Program-made: the position numbers and the translations under genes | The notes under the pieces: model-generated | Databases searched by the model: none | Told to the model about the DNA's origin: nothing | What the model saw: the letters and a program-made list of their open reading frames with translations, nothing else | NCBI RefSeq assembly: GCF_024586455.1 | Contig: NC_065921.1 | Location: forward strand, 49,250,574 to 49,314,573 | Direction: 5' to 3' | Origin: Bactrocera neohumeralis | Lineage: Eukaryota > Arthropoda > Insecta > Diptera > Tephritidae | Length of the DNA stretch: 64,000 nt | In this document: one piece after another, positions 1 through 10,952 of the stretch | Position numbering within the stretch: the stretch's first letter is position 1 | Layout: every line of letters begins with the position of its first letter

Positions 1-29
1 AAAGTATTCTACGCAGTACCCGCCGGGGG

Positions 30-188
30 GAGCAGAGGAAGGACCAGGTGGAGAAAGACCTGGCTTCGCTTGGAATATCCAATTGGCGCCACGTAGCGAA
101 AAGAATAAACGACTGGCACGCTGACAAGCGCATTTTTGTTAAAATGATTTTACACCATGCTCTCTTACGAGTATACTACGAACAGTAG
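30..188 (+). pseudogene. LINE ORF2 C-terminal remnant
   Basis: An open frame of about 52 codons runs from the window edge to a TAG at 186-188. It reads like the C-terminal tail of insect non-LTR retrotransposon polyproteins: a charged stretch, then VEKDLASLGISNWRHVAK, resembling the common R-W-x-D-x-VEEDL-x-x-LG-x-x-W-R motif. No upstream domain is visible because the window starts here. The next 2 kb hold no gene, so this is probably a decayed fragment. The clade assignment is tentative. Confidence 0.45.
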
Positions 189-2239
189 AAAACTACTCAC
201 TCGTAAAGATTCACAAATACAAAGCTATCTGTTGAAATATAAGTACCGCTGCATAGCTTTGACTGCATTCTGTGAGTTTTATTAGTTTTTTAAGAACTGT
301 TACCAAGAATAAATAAAAAAAACCGTTTTCTGTGCAAAATTCAGAAATATAAATATTAACTTTACTAAGTAAAATCGAGGTGTAGCAAAGCCAAGCTAAG
401 AGTACTTGTGTGCCACCAAGCCACCGCTATTGCCCAATATTAACAAGAAGGAAAATATTGAAATTCGAAGTAGATACGAAATATGTAAGTATGTATATTT
501 TCAAACCTTTGAAAGGTGTAGAGCAAAGACAAACTATATACAAATGTACATACATACGAACAAACCTAAATAGAATGAAGCATAAAAGAAGGAGGAATGG
601 GTAGTTAAACAGGTCGCACACAAAAATATGAAATAAAATTTCCATGTAAACGACTGGCCTAGAGTAAGAGCTAAGCCAACAAACTCATCAGTTGCTGCTT
701 ATCCTATCTTATTTCCATCCCCTACGCATTGAAGAAGTACATATGTACTTATGTATGAAGAAGGTTGCTGAAAAGTTTTTACTTTCTTAAAGCTATGATG
801 TCTATGCATGTGTAGCCGTATATGCGTATCTTGAAAGCTTTCTGGTTTACCAATAAATGGAACAAAAATAAGTGGAACAAACTTAAGTGTGAAAGAGGGA
901 ATCTGTGAAGTCAAAATAGCCGTTACAAAGAAACGACCAACTACAGAAATATGAGGAATTAAAAAAAGCTTTGGATTAATGCAAATATTTCATGATCTTA
1001 CCGCAGACGGTGCGAATTGCGTTTCAGAAACTCGGTTATTCGTGCTAGCAATAACTTACTTATATGTAGATTGGTAAAACCCCGAGACCGATTAGGATTA
1101 CAAGATAAACAAAAGAATACATATGTAACATATGCACTTAGATTTTATATAGTACTTCAGGTTTCTAAACGACGACATCCATAAACAACATTAAAAGTTG
1201 GTTCATTTGTAGTTAATTGCTAATTTTGGAATGTTTTACATTGGATCCGATAGATGCGCTACCATCGCAGTATCCAATATTCAAACCTTAAATTGGCTTG
1301 GAATAAACAAAAAGATGCCAAAGTAAAAGGCGACATCTGTAGACAAGTTTTCATAATGTGGACAGAGTTGTTCGTTCTTAAGTAATAAATTGGGTGATCT
1401 ATGGGTAGCTATAACATTTTTTTCATACCTGCTAACTATTGGAGGGGGTATCTTGACAGGCAATTTAAAAATGCAAAAGATCTAGCATAAAAAAATAGCG
1501 ACATAACTGAAGTGTTGATAAAAAGGTCTATTAAAATTTGAGATATACAGAAATCTTTTCGAAGCATTGCACAGAGCAATGCTATATTTAAACGGGAACG
1601 ATGAAGTACATATATGCGTACAATTTTAAACTGATCCTTTCTGAAAAATAATAAAATTGCTAAATATTGGGAATGGTAGAATAGAACTGCAATCAAATAC
1701 ACAGTGCAATGAATTAAAACTGGCTCATTTATCATTCGATGAATAATATACCACGGGCATCCCAAAAGACTGATGCCATAACCTTGTCAGCCGATTTTTT
1801 TGTCTTTCCACGCTTGAGAACCGTTTCTTAATATGCAGTCCACTAGGCTGACAATTGATTGGACTCGATTGATTTCACTGATGCACAGCCCAAATTCAAT
1901 ATTATTTTTACCCCAACGCACGAAATGCTTTTTGATTCATTTTTTTGTAAACTAACACAAGTTGCTTCACTAAAAATGCGATTATTCCTTAACTAATACT
2001 TATAATCTAACTAATAGAAATCATATAGATGGTATTAGTAGTACTACCTACATATGTATGTATCAGCCACGGTAAAACGTGGGCGGGTCCTCTATTTATT
2101 TATAAATTGTTGTAGATGTTAGAACATTTTGCACAGAATTTCGGCAGACTGCACTGCAGTCGTGTCAGATATTGGAGTTTCAGTTGCACCTGGTAGATGG
2201 CGCTACTCATAAGTATAGTCTAAGGCTGCGTGCATTGCG
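189..2239. other. No recognisable gene
   Basis: About 2 kb of AT-rich sequence with only short unrelated open frames. I see no domain, terminal repeat or RNA gene. Short ATGTACATA-type microsatellite tracts occur, as throughout the window. Confidence 0.6.
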
Positions 2240-2982
2240 GAGCTGCGATAAGCGATAAGAGCGTCGATAAGAGCGAAGCGTAGAAAATTGATACATGTAA
2301 TTTAATACAAGTGTGCATGTCGGAGCAGCGCGCGAACTCACTCTTTGCTGGCTATCATCGATAAGAGCGAAGAAATTACTGACCTACAATTTCTACCAGG
2401 AATAAAGGGTTGTTAAACTTATTCCAGTGTGAGAGCGCCCCAAAATTAGCGTTTTTTATAACATTTTCCATTATGGCCAGATTGAAAAAAATAATTATTT
2501 GTGGGCATTTAAATTGAAACACCCAACATTTAATACGAATAAAAACTACTATATAGTTGTTGTTTATTATATGTAGAAACTATTTAAATCTTTTTAAAGA
2601 ATATTATAACAACTGACTTTCGTCCTTTCTATACCCAATAATAGGATTTAAGCTTGTTAGCTCTCAATCATTTTTAATCATTTTCAATTTACAAAACCTT
2701 TCATCAAATACCTCTTAATTTCACAAATTCATTTAATTTTCATTTTTATAAGTGGTCTTGAACGATGCAACTAATCCCTCCGTTTACATATTTTTTTGGT
2801 AAGATTTCAATCTGGCCATCGCTCGTTTCAATTGCTAAACGTCAAAACGTACTGAACTCGATTAGCTGTCAAAGTTCAGTAGGTTTTGACGTTTCTCTCT
2901 TTATCTCTGATTTCTACGCTCCATCATCGATAAGAGCGAAGAAATTACTGATCTACAATTTCTACGCTCTTATCGATGATGG
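2240..2982. repeat. GATAAGAGCG subterminal repeats and 18-bp palindrome
   Basis: The motif CGATAAGAGCG (first copy lacking only the leading match) recurs near 2250, 2264, 2354 and 2928, and inverted near 2965. The last two form perfect 18-bp arms at 2921-2938 and 2965-2982 around a 26-nt spacer. A block of about 45 bp is present twice (about 2352-2396 and 2924-2967), on either side of a MITE. The cluster lies just before the ATG of the MADF gene, so it may be the terminal or subterminal region of the Harbinger element; that is inference. Confidence 0.6.
2397..2909. mobile_element. hAT-type MITE with 8-bp target duplication
   Basis: A 513-bp non-coding element. It begins CAGGAATAAAGGG and ends with CTCTTTATCTCTG, whose complement is CAGAGATAAAGAG. 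It is bounded by a perfect 8-bp direct repeat ATTTCTAC (2389-2396 and 2910-2917), the signature of hAT transposition. Near its right end is an internal inverted repeat (about 2840-2898, arms of about 22 bp). A shorter relative lies at 5944-6108. Non-autonomous; it needs a hAT transposase in trans. Confidence 0.85.
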
Positions 2983-4898
2983 ACACGGAAGACTTAATAA
3001 GTGCAGTATTTTTGGAACCAGCAATCTGGGATCAAAAAGATCCAAACCATCACAACAGGTTCGTTTTCGTTTGGATAAATTGTGGTTAGAAATATCCACA
3101 CAATTTAATACAAAAGGTAAGTGTAGTAATATGTTTTCATGTGTTTTATTGTAAAATTTTTACTTTAGTATGAATTTAAGCTTACAGTGCATTTGTGTTG
3201 TTTTTTCCATTATTTTTTTAATAGTAATTTGTTGATGCTTATGAGCAGCAGAACAACAAAAATGTACCGTTTCTTTTCGTTTTGTCGCATACTCGTATGC
3301 TTATTAAAACAGTTAAGTTTGTGTTATTGTGCCATTTATTTTAAAAACTCATTAAATTGGATTATGACAAAAGTATAGTTTGAATACAGTGCGAATATTC
3401 TCATCAGTTAGATTCTGTTGCTCTGCGACTGTTCGGTTTATTACTATATTTCTAGGCATTAAAGTCCAGTTTTGAGTTAAATGATGTTCAATTCCTTCTC
3501 TACCAATAATTACATTGTCCAGTAAGCAAATGCATTTAATTATAACGTCAGCTAAAGTTGGGGAGGTTTGAATAGATGTAGCTAAAATTTTCCATTTGGA
3601 ATAAATTATACCAAAAGCACATTCAACCGTTCTTCTCGCCCTTGAGAGCCTAGCATTAAAATATTCCTTGTCCGCATCTAATCTTTTTCTGCTATAAAGT
3701 TTTAATAAATTCGGTAAAAGTGGATAAGCTTCATCGCCTATAATAACAAAAGGTGCAATGATGTCAGAATTGGGTAACGCACATGCTTCAGGAATTTTGA
3801 GTCTTCCGTCCGTTAAATATAAAAATAAATTCGAAGCCCTAAATGTTGCACCATCACTCTGTTTACCGTAACCACCAACCTCAATGCTTATAAACTTGTA
3901 ATTAGTATCTACTAATGCTTGTAAAACAATAGAAACAAAATTTTTGTAATTGTAGTACATTGTTCCAGAATGTGCAGGACTTTGAACACGAACGTGTTTC
4001 CCGTCTATACTCCCAATACATTTAGGGAAATCCCACAAATTTTTGAAATCGTCCGCAATTTTTAAAAAGTCACTTTCGTCTGAAACTTTCATGTGGATGG
4101 AATGAAGCACTTTCCAGATAACATTAACAACTTCTTTTACAATTTGTCCAACTGTTGAAGCTCCCATTCGAAACGAAAACGCTAGACTCCGAAATGGCTG
4201 ACCAGTTGATAAATATCTTAAATAAAAAAGATTTAAAAACACATTTTAACAAATATATTAATTTAAAATTTGCATTAAGTATTGTTTAATTTTTTATTGT
4301 AGTACCCGTAGTTCGAAATAAATGGAAAAGCCTACGTGACAAATACAGAATTACTCTGGCAAACATTTCCAAACCAAAATCTGGTTCCGCTCGATTGGCG
4401 GATTTCAGAGGCTCGTGGAATTATTTTGATAACCTGTCATTTTTAAAAGATCAGTTTACTGCCAGAAAATCCCCCAGCAACTTACCAGACACATTTGAAG
4501 ATGCATCTATGAATTCTTTGATGGATGTAATTTTACCTGATGAAAGTCAAGATTGTATTTTAAAAGAAACAAGCGAAACATTTTCACAGCAACCTTTAAA
4601 TTATTCTAGAAAACCAGTAAAGACAAAGCGTTCAGAAGAAGGCATTGGAAATGCATTGCTTCAAATGGAAAAGGAAAAACTTCGGTTTTTGCAAGAAAAG
4701 AGAGCAAAAAAAGATGAGGACGATGAAGAGCTTTGGTTTTTTAAAAGTTTATTGCCTCATGTGAAAAATATGTCTTCATCGGATAAAATACAATACCGAA
4801 TAAAGGTATTGCAGCTGACACATGAATGGATTAACCCAAAAACTGTGTATATCGAATGTGCTAATGAAAACACCATGGCACAGTACTACAGGTCATAA
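2976..4898 (+). pseudogene. MADF-BESS protein of a PIF/Harbinger element, two exons
   Basis: A probable DNA-binding accessory protein of the transposon. Exon 1 starts at ATG 2976 (or 2979) and carries the first MADF helices (LISAVFLEPAIWDQKDP). It ends at a strong donor, AAAAG|GTAAGT, at 3116. Exon 2 starts after TTTATTGTAG at 4303 and joins in phase to give VPVVRNKWKSLRDKY, the third MADF helix. It ends with a BESS-like motif (FFKSLLPHVKNMSSSDK) and a stop at 4898. The first half of exon 1 and LDKLWLEISTQFN lie in different frames, so one small indel near 3060 breaks the gene. The roughly 1.19-kb intron contains the transposase on the opposite strand. Host MADF-BESS genes are also common in flies, but the transposase link argues for an element gene. 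Confidence 0.75.
3352..4242 (-). CDS. PIF/Harbinger (HARBI1-like) transposase, catalytic part
   Basis: DDE_Tnp_4 family endonuclease that cuts and pastes PIF/Harbinger elements. All three catalytic positions are visible: D in CIGSIDGKHVRV, D in VIIGDEAYPLLPN, and E in RRTVECAFGIIYSKWKIL. Upstream are the helix-turn-helix-like segment STGQPFRSLAFSFRMGAS and the helices that follow it. The 296-residue frame is uninterrupted, which is rare in this window. The listed start is a GTG inside an AT-rich stretch. Homology begins near LRYLSTG, just after a pyrimidine-rich AAG, so an upstream coding exon of about 60-100 residues is probably missing or spliced in from beyond 4300. The gene lies entirely within the intron of the + strand MADF gene. 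Confidence 0.85.
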   Translation of the reverse strand: MFLNLFYLRYLSTGQPFRSLAFSFRMGASTVGQIVKEVVNVIWKVLHSIHMKVSDESDFLKIADDFKNLWDFPKCIGSIDGKHVRVQSPAHSGTMYYNYKNFVSIVLQALVDTNYKFISIEVGGYGKQSDGATFRASNLFLYLTDGRLKIPEACALPNSDIIAPFVIIGDEAYPLLPNLLKLYSRKRLDADKEYFNARLSRARRTVECAFGIIYSKWKILATSIQTSPTLADVIIKCICLLDNVIIGREGIEHHLTQNWTLMPRNIVINRTVAEQQNLTDENIRTVFKLYFCHNPI

Positions 4899-5230
4899 CA
4901 ATGCGGAAAACAATAACATCGACATCGCTTCCGATTCACAATAATCAAAATGCTTAACAGATTTCATTTACATACATATGCATATTATTTTCAAATGAAT
5001 TTCCCATTTGCACATATGCCGACGGCATTTTCAATTCGGTAATATGAAATTTAGAAGAGCGAGTATTAAGACGGTTTTGTTATATTATAAAAATAAAGTA
5101 CATTTTCAAAATAACATTTTTCCAAAAAATTAATATTTAGTTTAATATTGTTTAATATGCAAATTGTGTTGGGAATATATCATTGCTCATTTTAAATTTA
5201 TTATTTAAATTGGTACTAGATTTAGAAAAT
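4899..5230 (+). mobile_element. 3' region of the Harbinger element
   Basis: Non-coding DNA after the MADF stop, with AATAAA near 5091. The stretch from about 4990 to 5225 is closely similar to the complement of about 24300-24580; both carry ACATATGCCGACGGCATTTT and TACATTTTCAAAATAACATT. The second copy shows this is repetitive and probably the element's own end. I could not find a matching terminal inverted repeat. Confidence 0.6.
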
Positions 5231-5233
5231 CCG

Positions 5234-5353
5234 TGCTTTTTTCATGGCCAATTATACGTTGCGTGCTCGAGGGTGGGAAAACCATCGAATTTATTTATTT
5301 ATACCTCTCAAGGCTTAACCAAAAATATTGTACATCCGATGGCATTACGATAA
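5234..5353 (+). pseudogene. Helitron helicase C-terminal scrap
   Basis: A 39-codon open stretch ending at TAA 5351-5353 contains HGQLYVACSRVGKPSNLF, matching the last helicase motif of insect Helitron RepHel proteins; the same motif is seen at 41.3 kb and 50.3 kb. Nothing upstream extends it, because the Harbinger element abuts it. This suggests the Harbinger jumped into, or recombined with, a Helitron. Confidence 0.6.
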
Positions 5354-5943
5354 TTTCAGTATTTGTAGATAATTAACTCTGAGAATAAATACCCGTTATA
5401 GAATAGTTTAAGATCCAACTTTTTCACTAAACGACTTCGAGTTTTTATTCAACACATCTTCGACATTTAACATCTCTGAAAGCATACTAATACACAATAC
5501 TCACATGCTACGTAGGTTGCTATATACATATATTTCTGGCCTAATAATGTAAAATGTATAGAATATAAATATGTATAAATATTTATTTGCTTTTGGTTTG
5601 ATGTTTGAGAAGACATTTAGAAATGTACAATAGTTGTTGTAGTATTTTTAATTATTACCGAATAATTTTTATTCACTATTTGATCTGTACACTAATTAAA
5701 TAATACAGCGCACAACGAACGGTCCAAGATTATTTGAAATCATGCTAAAATAAGCAAAATGATAAAATAATGGAAAATGCGGAAATGAGAGAAGACAATA
5801 ATAGGCGTGTTTTCTCCAGTTCTGTAAGTTCTTTTAAATTTATTTTATTATTTGAACAAAGATACTATAGAAATCCAAAAGTTGTTTTACAAATCCAAAA
5901 CATAACTGTTTACAAACTTGAGGTAGTTATCTGTTACAACTAG

Positions 5944-6108
5944 CAGAAATAAAGAGATGTACAACTCAACTAAATGTCAAAACCTCTTGAACTCTGTCAA
6001 CTGTCAAAGTTCGAGAGATTTTAACGTTTAGCAATTGGAAATTGTTATAAAAGAGGCTAAATTTGAACGCTCTTACAGTGGAGTAAGTTGGCTATCCCTT
6101 TATCTCTG
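5944..6108. mobile_element. Short hAT-type MITE, same family as 2397-2909
   Basis: It starts CAGAAATAAAGAG and ends CCCTTTATCTCTG. Its right end read in reverse (CAGAGATAAAGGG, then CAACTTACTCCACTGTAAGA) aligns with the left end of the 513-bp MITE. Its internal hairpin (about 5973-6031) matches the hairpin at 2840-2898. I see no clear 8-bp duplication, so it may be old or internally deleted. Confidence 0.7.
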
Positions 6109-7925
6109 CTTAGTACTTGAACCTTCCAGCTCTTTTGCATTTGCGAAAACTTATGCTGAATTATAACCATGTAATTTTGCACTTTCACTTCCCAACGCAC
6201 GCCCTAATATTTGCCTTAATGCTGAGGTGGACGTTTGCCTTGCAATTGCTCAACCACGGATGGGTTGCCTGAACAACCGAGGAAACGAAGGCAGTGCATA
6301 AACGGCTGTTTATTCTAGCAACAAAATGTGATAGTTTGTAAGCCACTTTTTCATTTTGACATTATAAAATGCTGATTCCTCTTTACTATGCTCTATACTA
6401 TTTGTACTGCATACTGTAAGCGGCTTCCGTGCGTTTTTGCTTTTTGATATTTTTACCCACAAATGACCGCACAAGGCAGTAAAAGACCTTGAAAAATAAG
6501 ATAAACAAATTAAAGTCCGGTTTTATGTGCTTTCTGAAGTGTTTGCATGGATTGTTTTGTCGGCCAGTCAACATTAGCACTGGTATGCCAATTCGGGCGG
6601 AAGCGAAGCTCGAATGAAACCGCCACAACCACTTGTCTATCTGAACAACGCTTACGCATATGCAATAAAGCCCAACCATCGTTCTACATATAAACAAGTG
6701 CGGGTGTGTGATGCTGTTTGGTATTTTACATAAATGGCTACGTGATATGTTGAAATATTGACATGAATCGGCAAAATGCGAAATCGAACATAGTCAGAAT
6801 GTCTCACGTACCATAGTTATTTCTTTGCTATAATTTGTAGCTTAAATATCTCGTCAACGTAGCAATGAGCAGTTAATGTTTTGACTGCAGCGTGCGCAAA
6901 GCACCTCATGAGTTGTGAAATCTAATGTCATAGAGACGGCATGTATCGGCAGTGGGTTATGTTGTCAATAGCTTTACATAGAAATATAAATGTATGGAGT
7001 CTATACTAGAGCCATAGACACCGAATTTCAATTTATGCAATGCAGTGAATTAAAGCGATTTAAATATCCGCGTGGAGTTAGGCCGGGGAGTTAGGATTAC
7101 ATGTCCGACAACGTAATCACGTGCCACAGCAGAATTCAACATATGAAATGTTTGTAACTGCCCGTTAACTGAGTGATCAGGTCTGGAGACTCAAATTCAT
7201 AGTTTAAGTATGTTTAGGGAGTTCACAAGTCGTGCTATTTGTCTTATTTGCGCTATTCAATAGTTAACTTGTTTTGAAAGTAAACTGCTGGTAAATAGCA
7301 CAATACAGCTCTGAGAGATGTGCTCAGTTGGCTATTTTTTATTAACATTTTATGAATGCCAATTAGTGATCCCGGAAAGGAGAACCTAAAATTCATTAAT
7401 CGCAACAATAGGAAGTATGTTTTATATATTTACAATAAGTGCAGCCATTAATTTCGCTTTTTCTTAGGACACAAAATAGTACAGTGTGTTCATCTTATAA
7501 CTATTCTAATTCATTAGCACATTATATTAGCTGTCTTCAATTCGCCAAGCGTAACTCCCCAGCGAATCGAACAAACTATAGTACCCGATGCTCAAACAAA
7601 CAGGCAGCACTTGTGGTGAAAGCCTGCGTTAAATTGTCGTATGATGTTTGTGCAATAGTGCTATGATTCTTTCTTAGTAGAGAACTTCTTTTTTCGCATC
7701 AATGAAGCAGTAACCCTTTATTATTGTTTTCCTTAAATTACTGTAATTGATTTAAAGTTTCAAAATTACAAGAAAAACAGAAATTTGTACTTTCGCATTT
7801 GAACCATTCACAATGGAAATCTTGGTAACATGGAGATATGACGTACTACATGAAATTTTTTTGACAGGCGACCAGAGGAGGGGCGAATCAAAGACAGCTA
7901 TCAACAGGTCAATAAAATAAATTGA
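6109..7925. other. No recognisable gene
   Basis: About 1.8 kb of intergenic-looking sequence. Open frames up to 99 codons show no family resemblance, and no inverted repeat or tandem array was seen. Confidence 0.55.
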
Positions 7926-7926
7926 T

Positions 7927-8335
7927 AATACAGTGCGGTAAACAAGACTTAAAAAACAGAACAAATGTTTTTTTCGGCAAAATCAATTTATTTTATTCAA
8001 AATACAAAATACAGCTTTTTGCACGGTCCAAAAGCATGTCGAACGAGTGTTTTAGCTTATTGGCTGGTATGGCCGCCAGTATGCCGGTGCAAGCCTTTTG
8101 AATGACCTCTACGTCTGCATAACGCTTTTCTTTCATGGGCAAATGCATTTTTCCGAAAAGGAGAAGTCGCCATATCAGGTGAATACGGGGAGTGGTTAAT
8201 GGTGAAAATGTGATTTTTGGTCAAATAATCGATCACAAGCGTCGATCGATGAGACGGTGCATTATCGTGCAAAAACGCCAACTTTCATCTTCGCGATATT
8301 CGGGCCGAATACGTCGAATACGGCGCATCAAACGC
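7927..8335 (-). pseudogene. Mariner transposase C-terminal fragment (copy 1)
   Basis: Read on the minus strand, the frame 8281-8057 gives the second catalytic Asp in FLHDNAPSHRS and the SPYSPDM motif that precedes the third Asp of DD34D mariners. A frameshift follows (ATSPFRKN instead of PCDFFLF), and the rest continues as the basic C-terminus in another frame. The 3' terminal region near 7927-7950 resembles the ends of the copies at 21.79 kb and 47.74 kb. The N-terminal half is absent; the fragment joins a dispersed repeat near 8340. Confidence 0.8.
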
Positions 8336-8345
8336 TTCAAAACTC

Positions 8346-8550
8346 CAATGTAACGCTATTTTGAATTCCATCTGATACCTTCTCTGTATAATATATACAT
8401 TAGGAACCAATGATGATAGCGGAATAAAACTTTACACAAATACGGTATTTGAAAAATATGTAAATGACGGATAATGAAATCTCGATTATCACTTTATCCT
8501 GCGAGAGTATAAAATGTTCGGTGACACCCGAACTTAGCCCTTCCTTACTT
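8346..8550 (-). repeat. Dispersed repeat family A, inverted copy
   Basis: The complement of this stretch matches 32785-32985 almost base for base. Shared landmarks are GGAAGGGCTAAGTTCGGGTG, ACATTTTATACTCTCGCA and TCATCATTGGTTCCTAATG. The first of these appears to be the family's terminus. No coding capacity. Confidence 0.85.
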
Positions 8551-9379
8551 GTTTTACTTTATACCCTTAGAAATAAAGTAGAAACCCACTTACCATTGGA
8601 AGGTTTCGAAAAAGGTCTAAAAATAATAATACCGCTCGACGGTCGGAGCGCTCGGAGTGCACACCTCAAATTTTAAACGCGTTTTTCTCAAACACACACT
8701 TTTTTAAACTGGCGGACATGATTCCGGTTTGCTTAATTTTTTTTTAATGTTCAAAAAACGTCTGGCTATCTAGATTTATAATTTTTTATAATTTATTGAC
8801 AATGTTATGCCAAAATTTATGTAAAAAAAAAACAAAAAATGGTTTATACACTCCACCGTATACCTCATGGTTAATGGAAAAAGTTCTTTTGTAGAATAAA
8901 AATTTCTATGAAAAAAAAATGTCAAAAAAACAAGCCAGATTACCCCACTTAACCTTAAAATTACAAAAAGAAACACTTGGAATTAAATCTTCTTCTTGTT
9001 TATTGGCGTAGACACCGCTTACGCTGTTATATCCAAGATAACAACAGGGCGCTTGTCGATTCGTAGGCCTTATTAAGTTTGCTATGGTCGTCGTCAAAAG
9101 GGGGGTCTCTCATCCGACGCTGGTTGTTATTTTTCATTGGGTGAGTTTTTTAAGTGGCGGATCTCAAACCCAGCGCACAACCCTATGTAGGGGATGTTTC
9201 GCCTTCTCACTTTAGCTCGCTTTCAAACGGATGTTCTTAGACTACCCAGAGGATACCTGGTCACAGACCGAAAGTCGTGAGCTACTGAGCCATATGTAAA
9301 AAAAAATCGTGTCTGGCCACCCCCAAGTGAATGGCGACCAGAGAACTTTCTTTACTTGCGTGAACTTCTACAAATGACT
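8551..9379. other. No gene; possible short dispersed repeat at about 8995-9345
   Basis: The first part is AT-rich with poly-A/T runs. From about 8995 the composition changes (TTATTGGCGTAGACACCGCT ... CTACTGAGCCATATGT then an A-run), which looks like a SINE-like or LINE-tail repeat common in dipteran genomes. I could not identify RNA polymerase III boxes, so no family is assigned. Confidence 0.3.
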
Positions 9380-9840
9380 CCATCCTCCAACAAAGTGTAA
9401 ATAATGTTCAACAAGTACCAGGTGGGCAAGTTCCCAGGTGCGGTCTATTGAGCAATGATAAATACTGTTCAACATAAAACTAAGAAGGAAAATCCTCATT
9501 TTCGCTCTGAAGAGCAAAGTAGAAATACTCGAGGACATAGGTCTCGGCAGTTGAACAAAACATTAATACGGCTCAACATAGGACCAGGCGGGCAAATTCT
9601 CAGGTCCGTTCTATTGAGCAAAATATAAATACTGAGCAACATAGATCTAGGCACGAAAATCTTCATTTTCACTCTGAATGGCAATGTAGAAATATTCGAG
9701 GACATAGGTCTCGGCGAGAAAACCCCGAGGTAAGGGCAGTTGAATAAAGTGTAAATACTGTTCAATATAGAACTAGGCGGGAAAATTCTCAACTTCGCTC
9801 TGAAGAGTAAAATAGAGATACCCGAAGACATAGAGAACAT
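9380..9840. repeat. Degenerate ~60-bp minisatellite upstream of the Helentron
   Basis: Related segments follow one another with variants of TAAATACTGTTCAACATA, AACTAGGCGGGAAAATTCTC, TTCGCTCTGAAGAGCAAA and CTCGAGGACATAGGTCTCGG. The basic period is about 60 bp, with seven or eight degenerate units. It runs directly into the Arg-rich Helentron N-terminal frame at 9884 and may once have been coding. Confidence 0.6.
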
Positions 9841-9883
9841 AAAGAGAGAAGAAAGAAGTCCTGAGTGCAGGAATTTAGAGCGC

Positions 9884-10952
9884 ATGCATGATCAAATACA
9901 AAGACAGCATGCAAGAAGAAATTTTGATATAAGAAGAGAGGAACGGGAAAGAGGAACGCATCGTCGACAGCTTATCAGGAGGATAGCGAGAGAAGAAATA
10001 TTGAATCAGAAACGTCGTCGACGAAGTAAGATTCGTCCTCGTAGAGATAGTCTACAAAATAGGCAAACTGAAAACGAAAGACGTTCTCAAGGTATTGGAT
10101 TGATGAGGGAAAATAATGTTATGGAAACTGTTAACACTGGGAATTTAACAGATTTCAAAGACATTTATTTTCAAAATATAAAAAGGGACCTACTGAAATA
10201 TGCATTTGCTGCGGCGGATTATGGTTTTCACATCAAGTTCGCAAGTTAAATTTTGAAAATGTTGCCCAAGGTAACCCGAATGCTGCATCAGCTTTCTTCT
10301 TAATGCAAAAATTTCCTTCTGAAGATGGAAGCTACAATTTCTGCGCAACTTGCAGGAATGAATATTCCAAAAATATGTTTAGCAAACAGTCTAGATTTCC
10401 CTGAGATACCAGATTGAATAAAAAGTTTAACGCCAATTAAGGAATGGTTAATAATGCCTAGATTGCCATTTAAGACAATCCGTCCCTTGGGGTATCTAGG
10501 GCAGAGTTTGCTCAAAGGTGCCGTTGTTAATATACCCATTTCTCTTAACAATATTGCGATATCTCTACCGAGGTCCTTTGCTGAAGCTCATGTGATATAA
10601 ATTCACTTATGAAGGCGATTAGAATACAATCATGATTATAGGACTGATACTATACGTCCCGCAAGGCTTGCGATTCTTAGTGAATACTCCTCTGTATCGT
10701 AAGCACAATATAAGCATCAGAGAGAAATGGATTTCAGAATTTATTAACCAAGAAGTGGTTCCTTTTGTCTCATCTGCCGAAGATGGCAGATTGGTTCAAT
10801 CTCTTCATGCGGAACAGGTTCATATTAATTTTTCAATACATCGTACTACAATAGCAATTGAACCTGCAGAGCTAAATCCTGGAGGTCAAGAAACCCTTTT
10901 AGACAATATTCCTATAGAAAACTTGGATTATAACCGTTTAGATATAGCATAA
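9884..10952 (+). pseudogene. Helentron RepHel N-terminal region
   Basis: The first frame (9884-10249) is Arg/Glu-rich. After a short gap, sequence in shifting frames near 10330-10580 contains CATC and CLANSLDFPEIPD, then IRPLGYLGQSLLKGAVVN, matching the conserved segment before the Rep domain of insect Helitrons. The frame 10632-10952 gives VVPFVSSAEDG and AEQVHINFS. Several stops separate the parts. No function is expected. Confidence 0.65.

Noticed and set aside
427..1765. Several 60-109 codon frames in the first 2 kb
   Set aside because: Low-complexity, overlapping in different frames, no domains or splice context; expected by chance in AT-rich DNA.
5016..5030. Harbinger terminal inverted repeat at TGCCGACGGCA
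   Set aside because: It is a short local palindrome present in both copies, with no counterpart at the left end of the element.
8995..9345. SINE with tRNA-derived head
   Set aside because: I could not see convincing A and B boxes or a target duplication, so it stays a possible dispersed repeat only.
9496..9885. 129-codon minus-strand frame over the minisatellite
   Set aside because: Its repeated hydrophobic motifs simply mirror the 60-bp DNA repeat, and no family resemblance exists.
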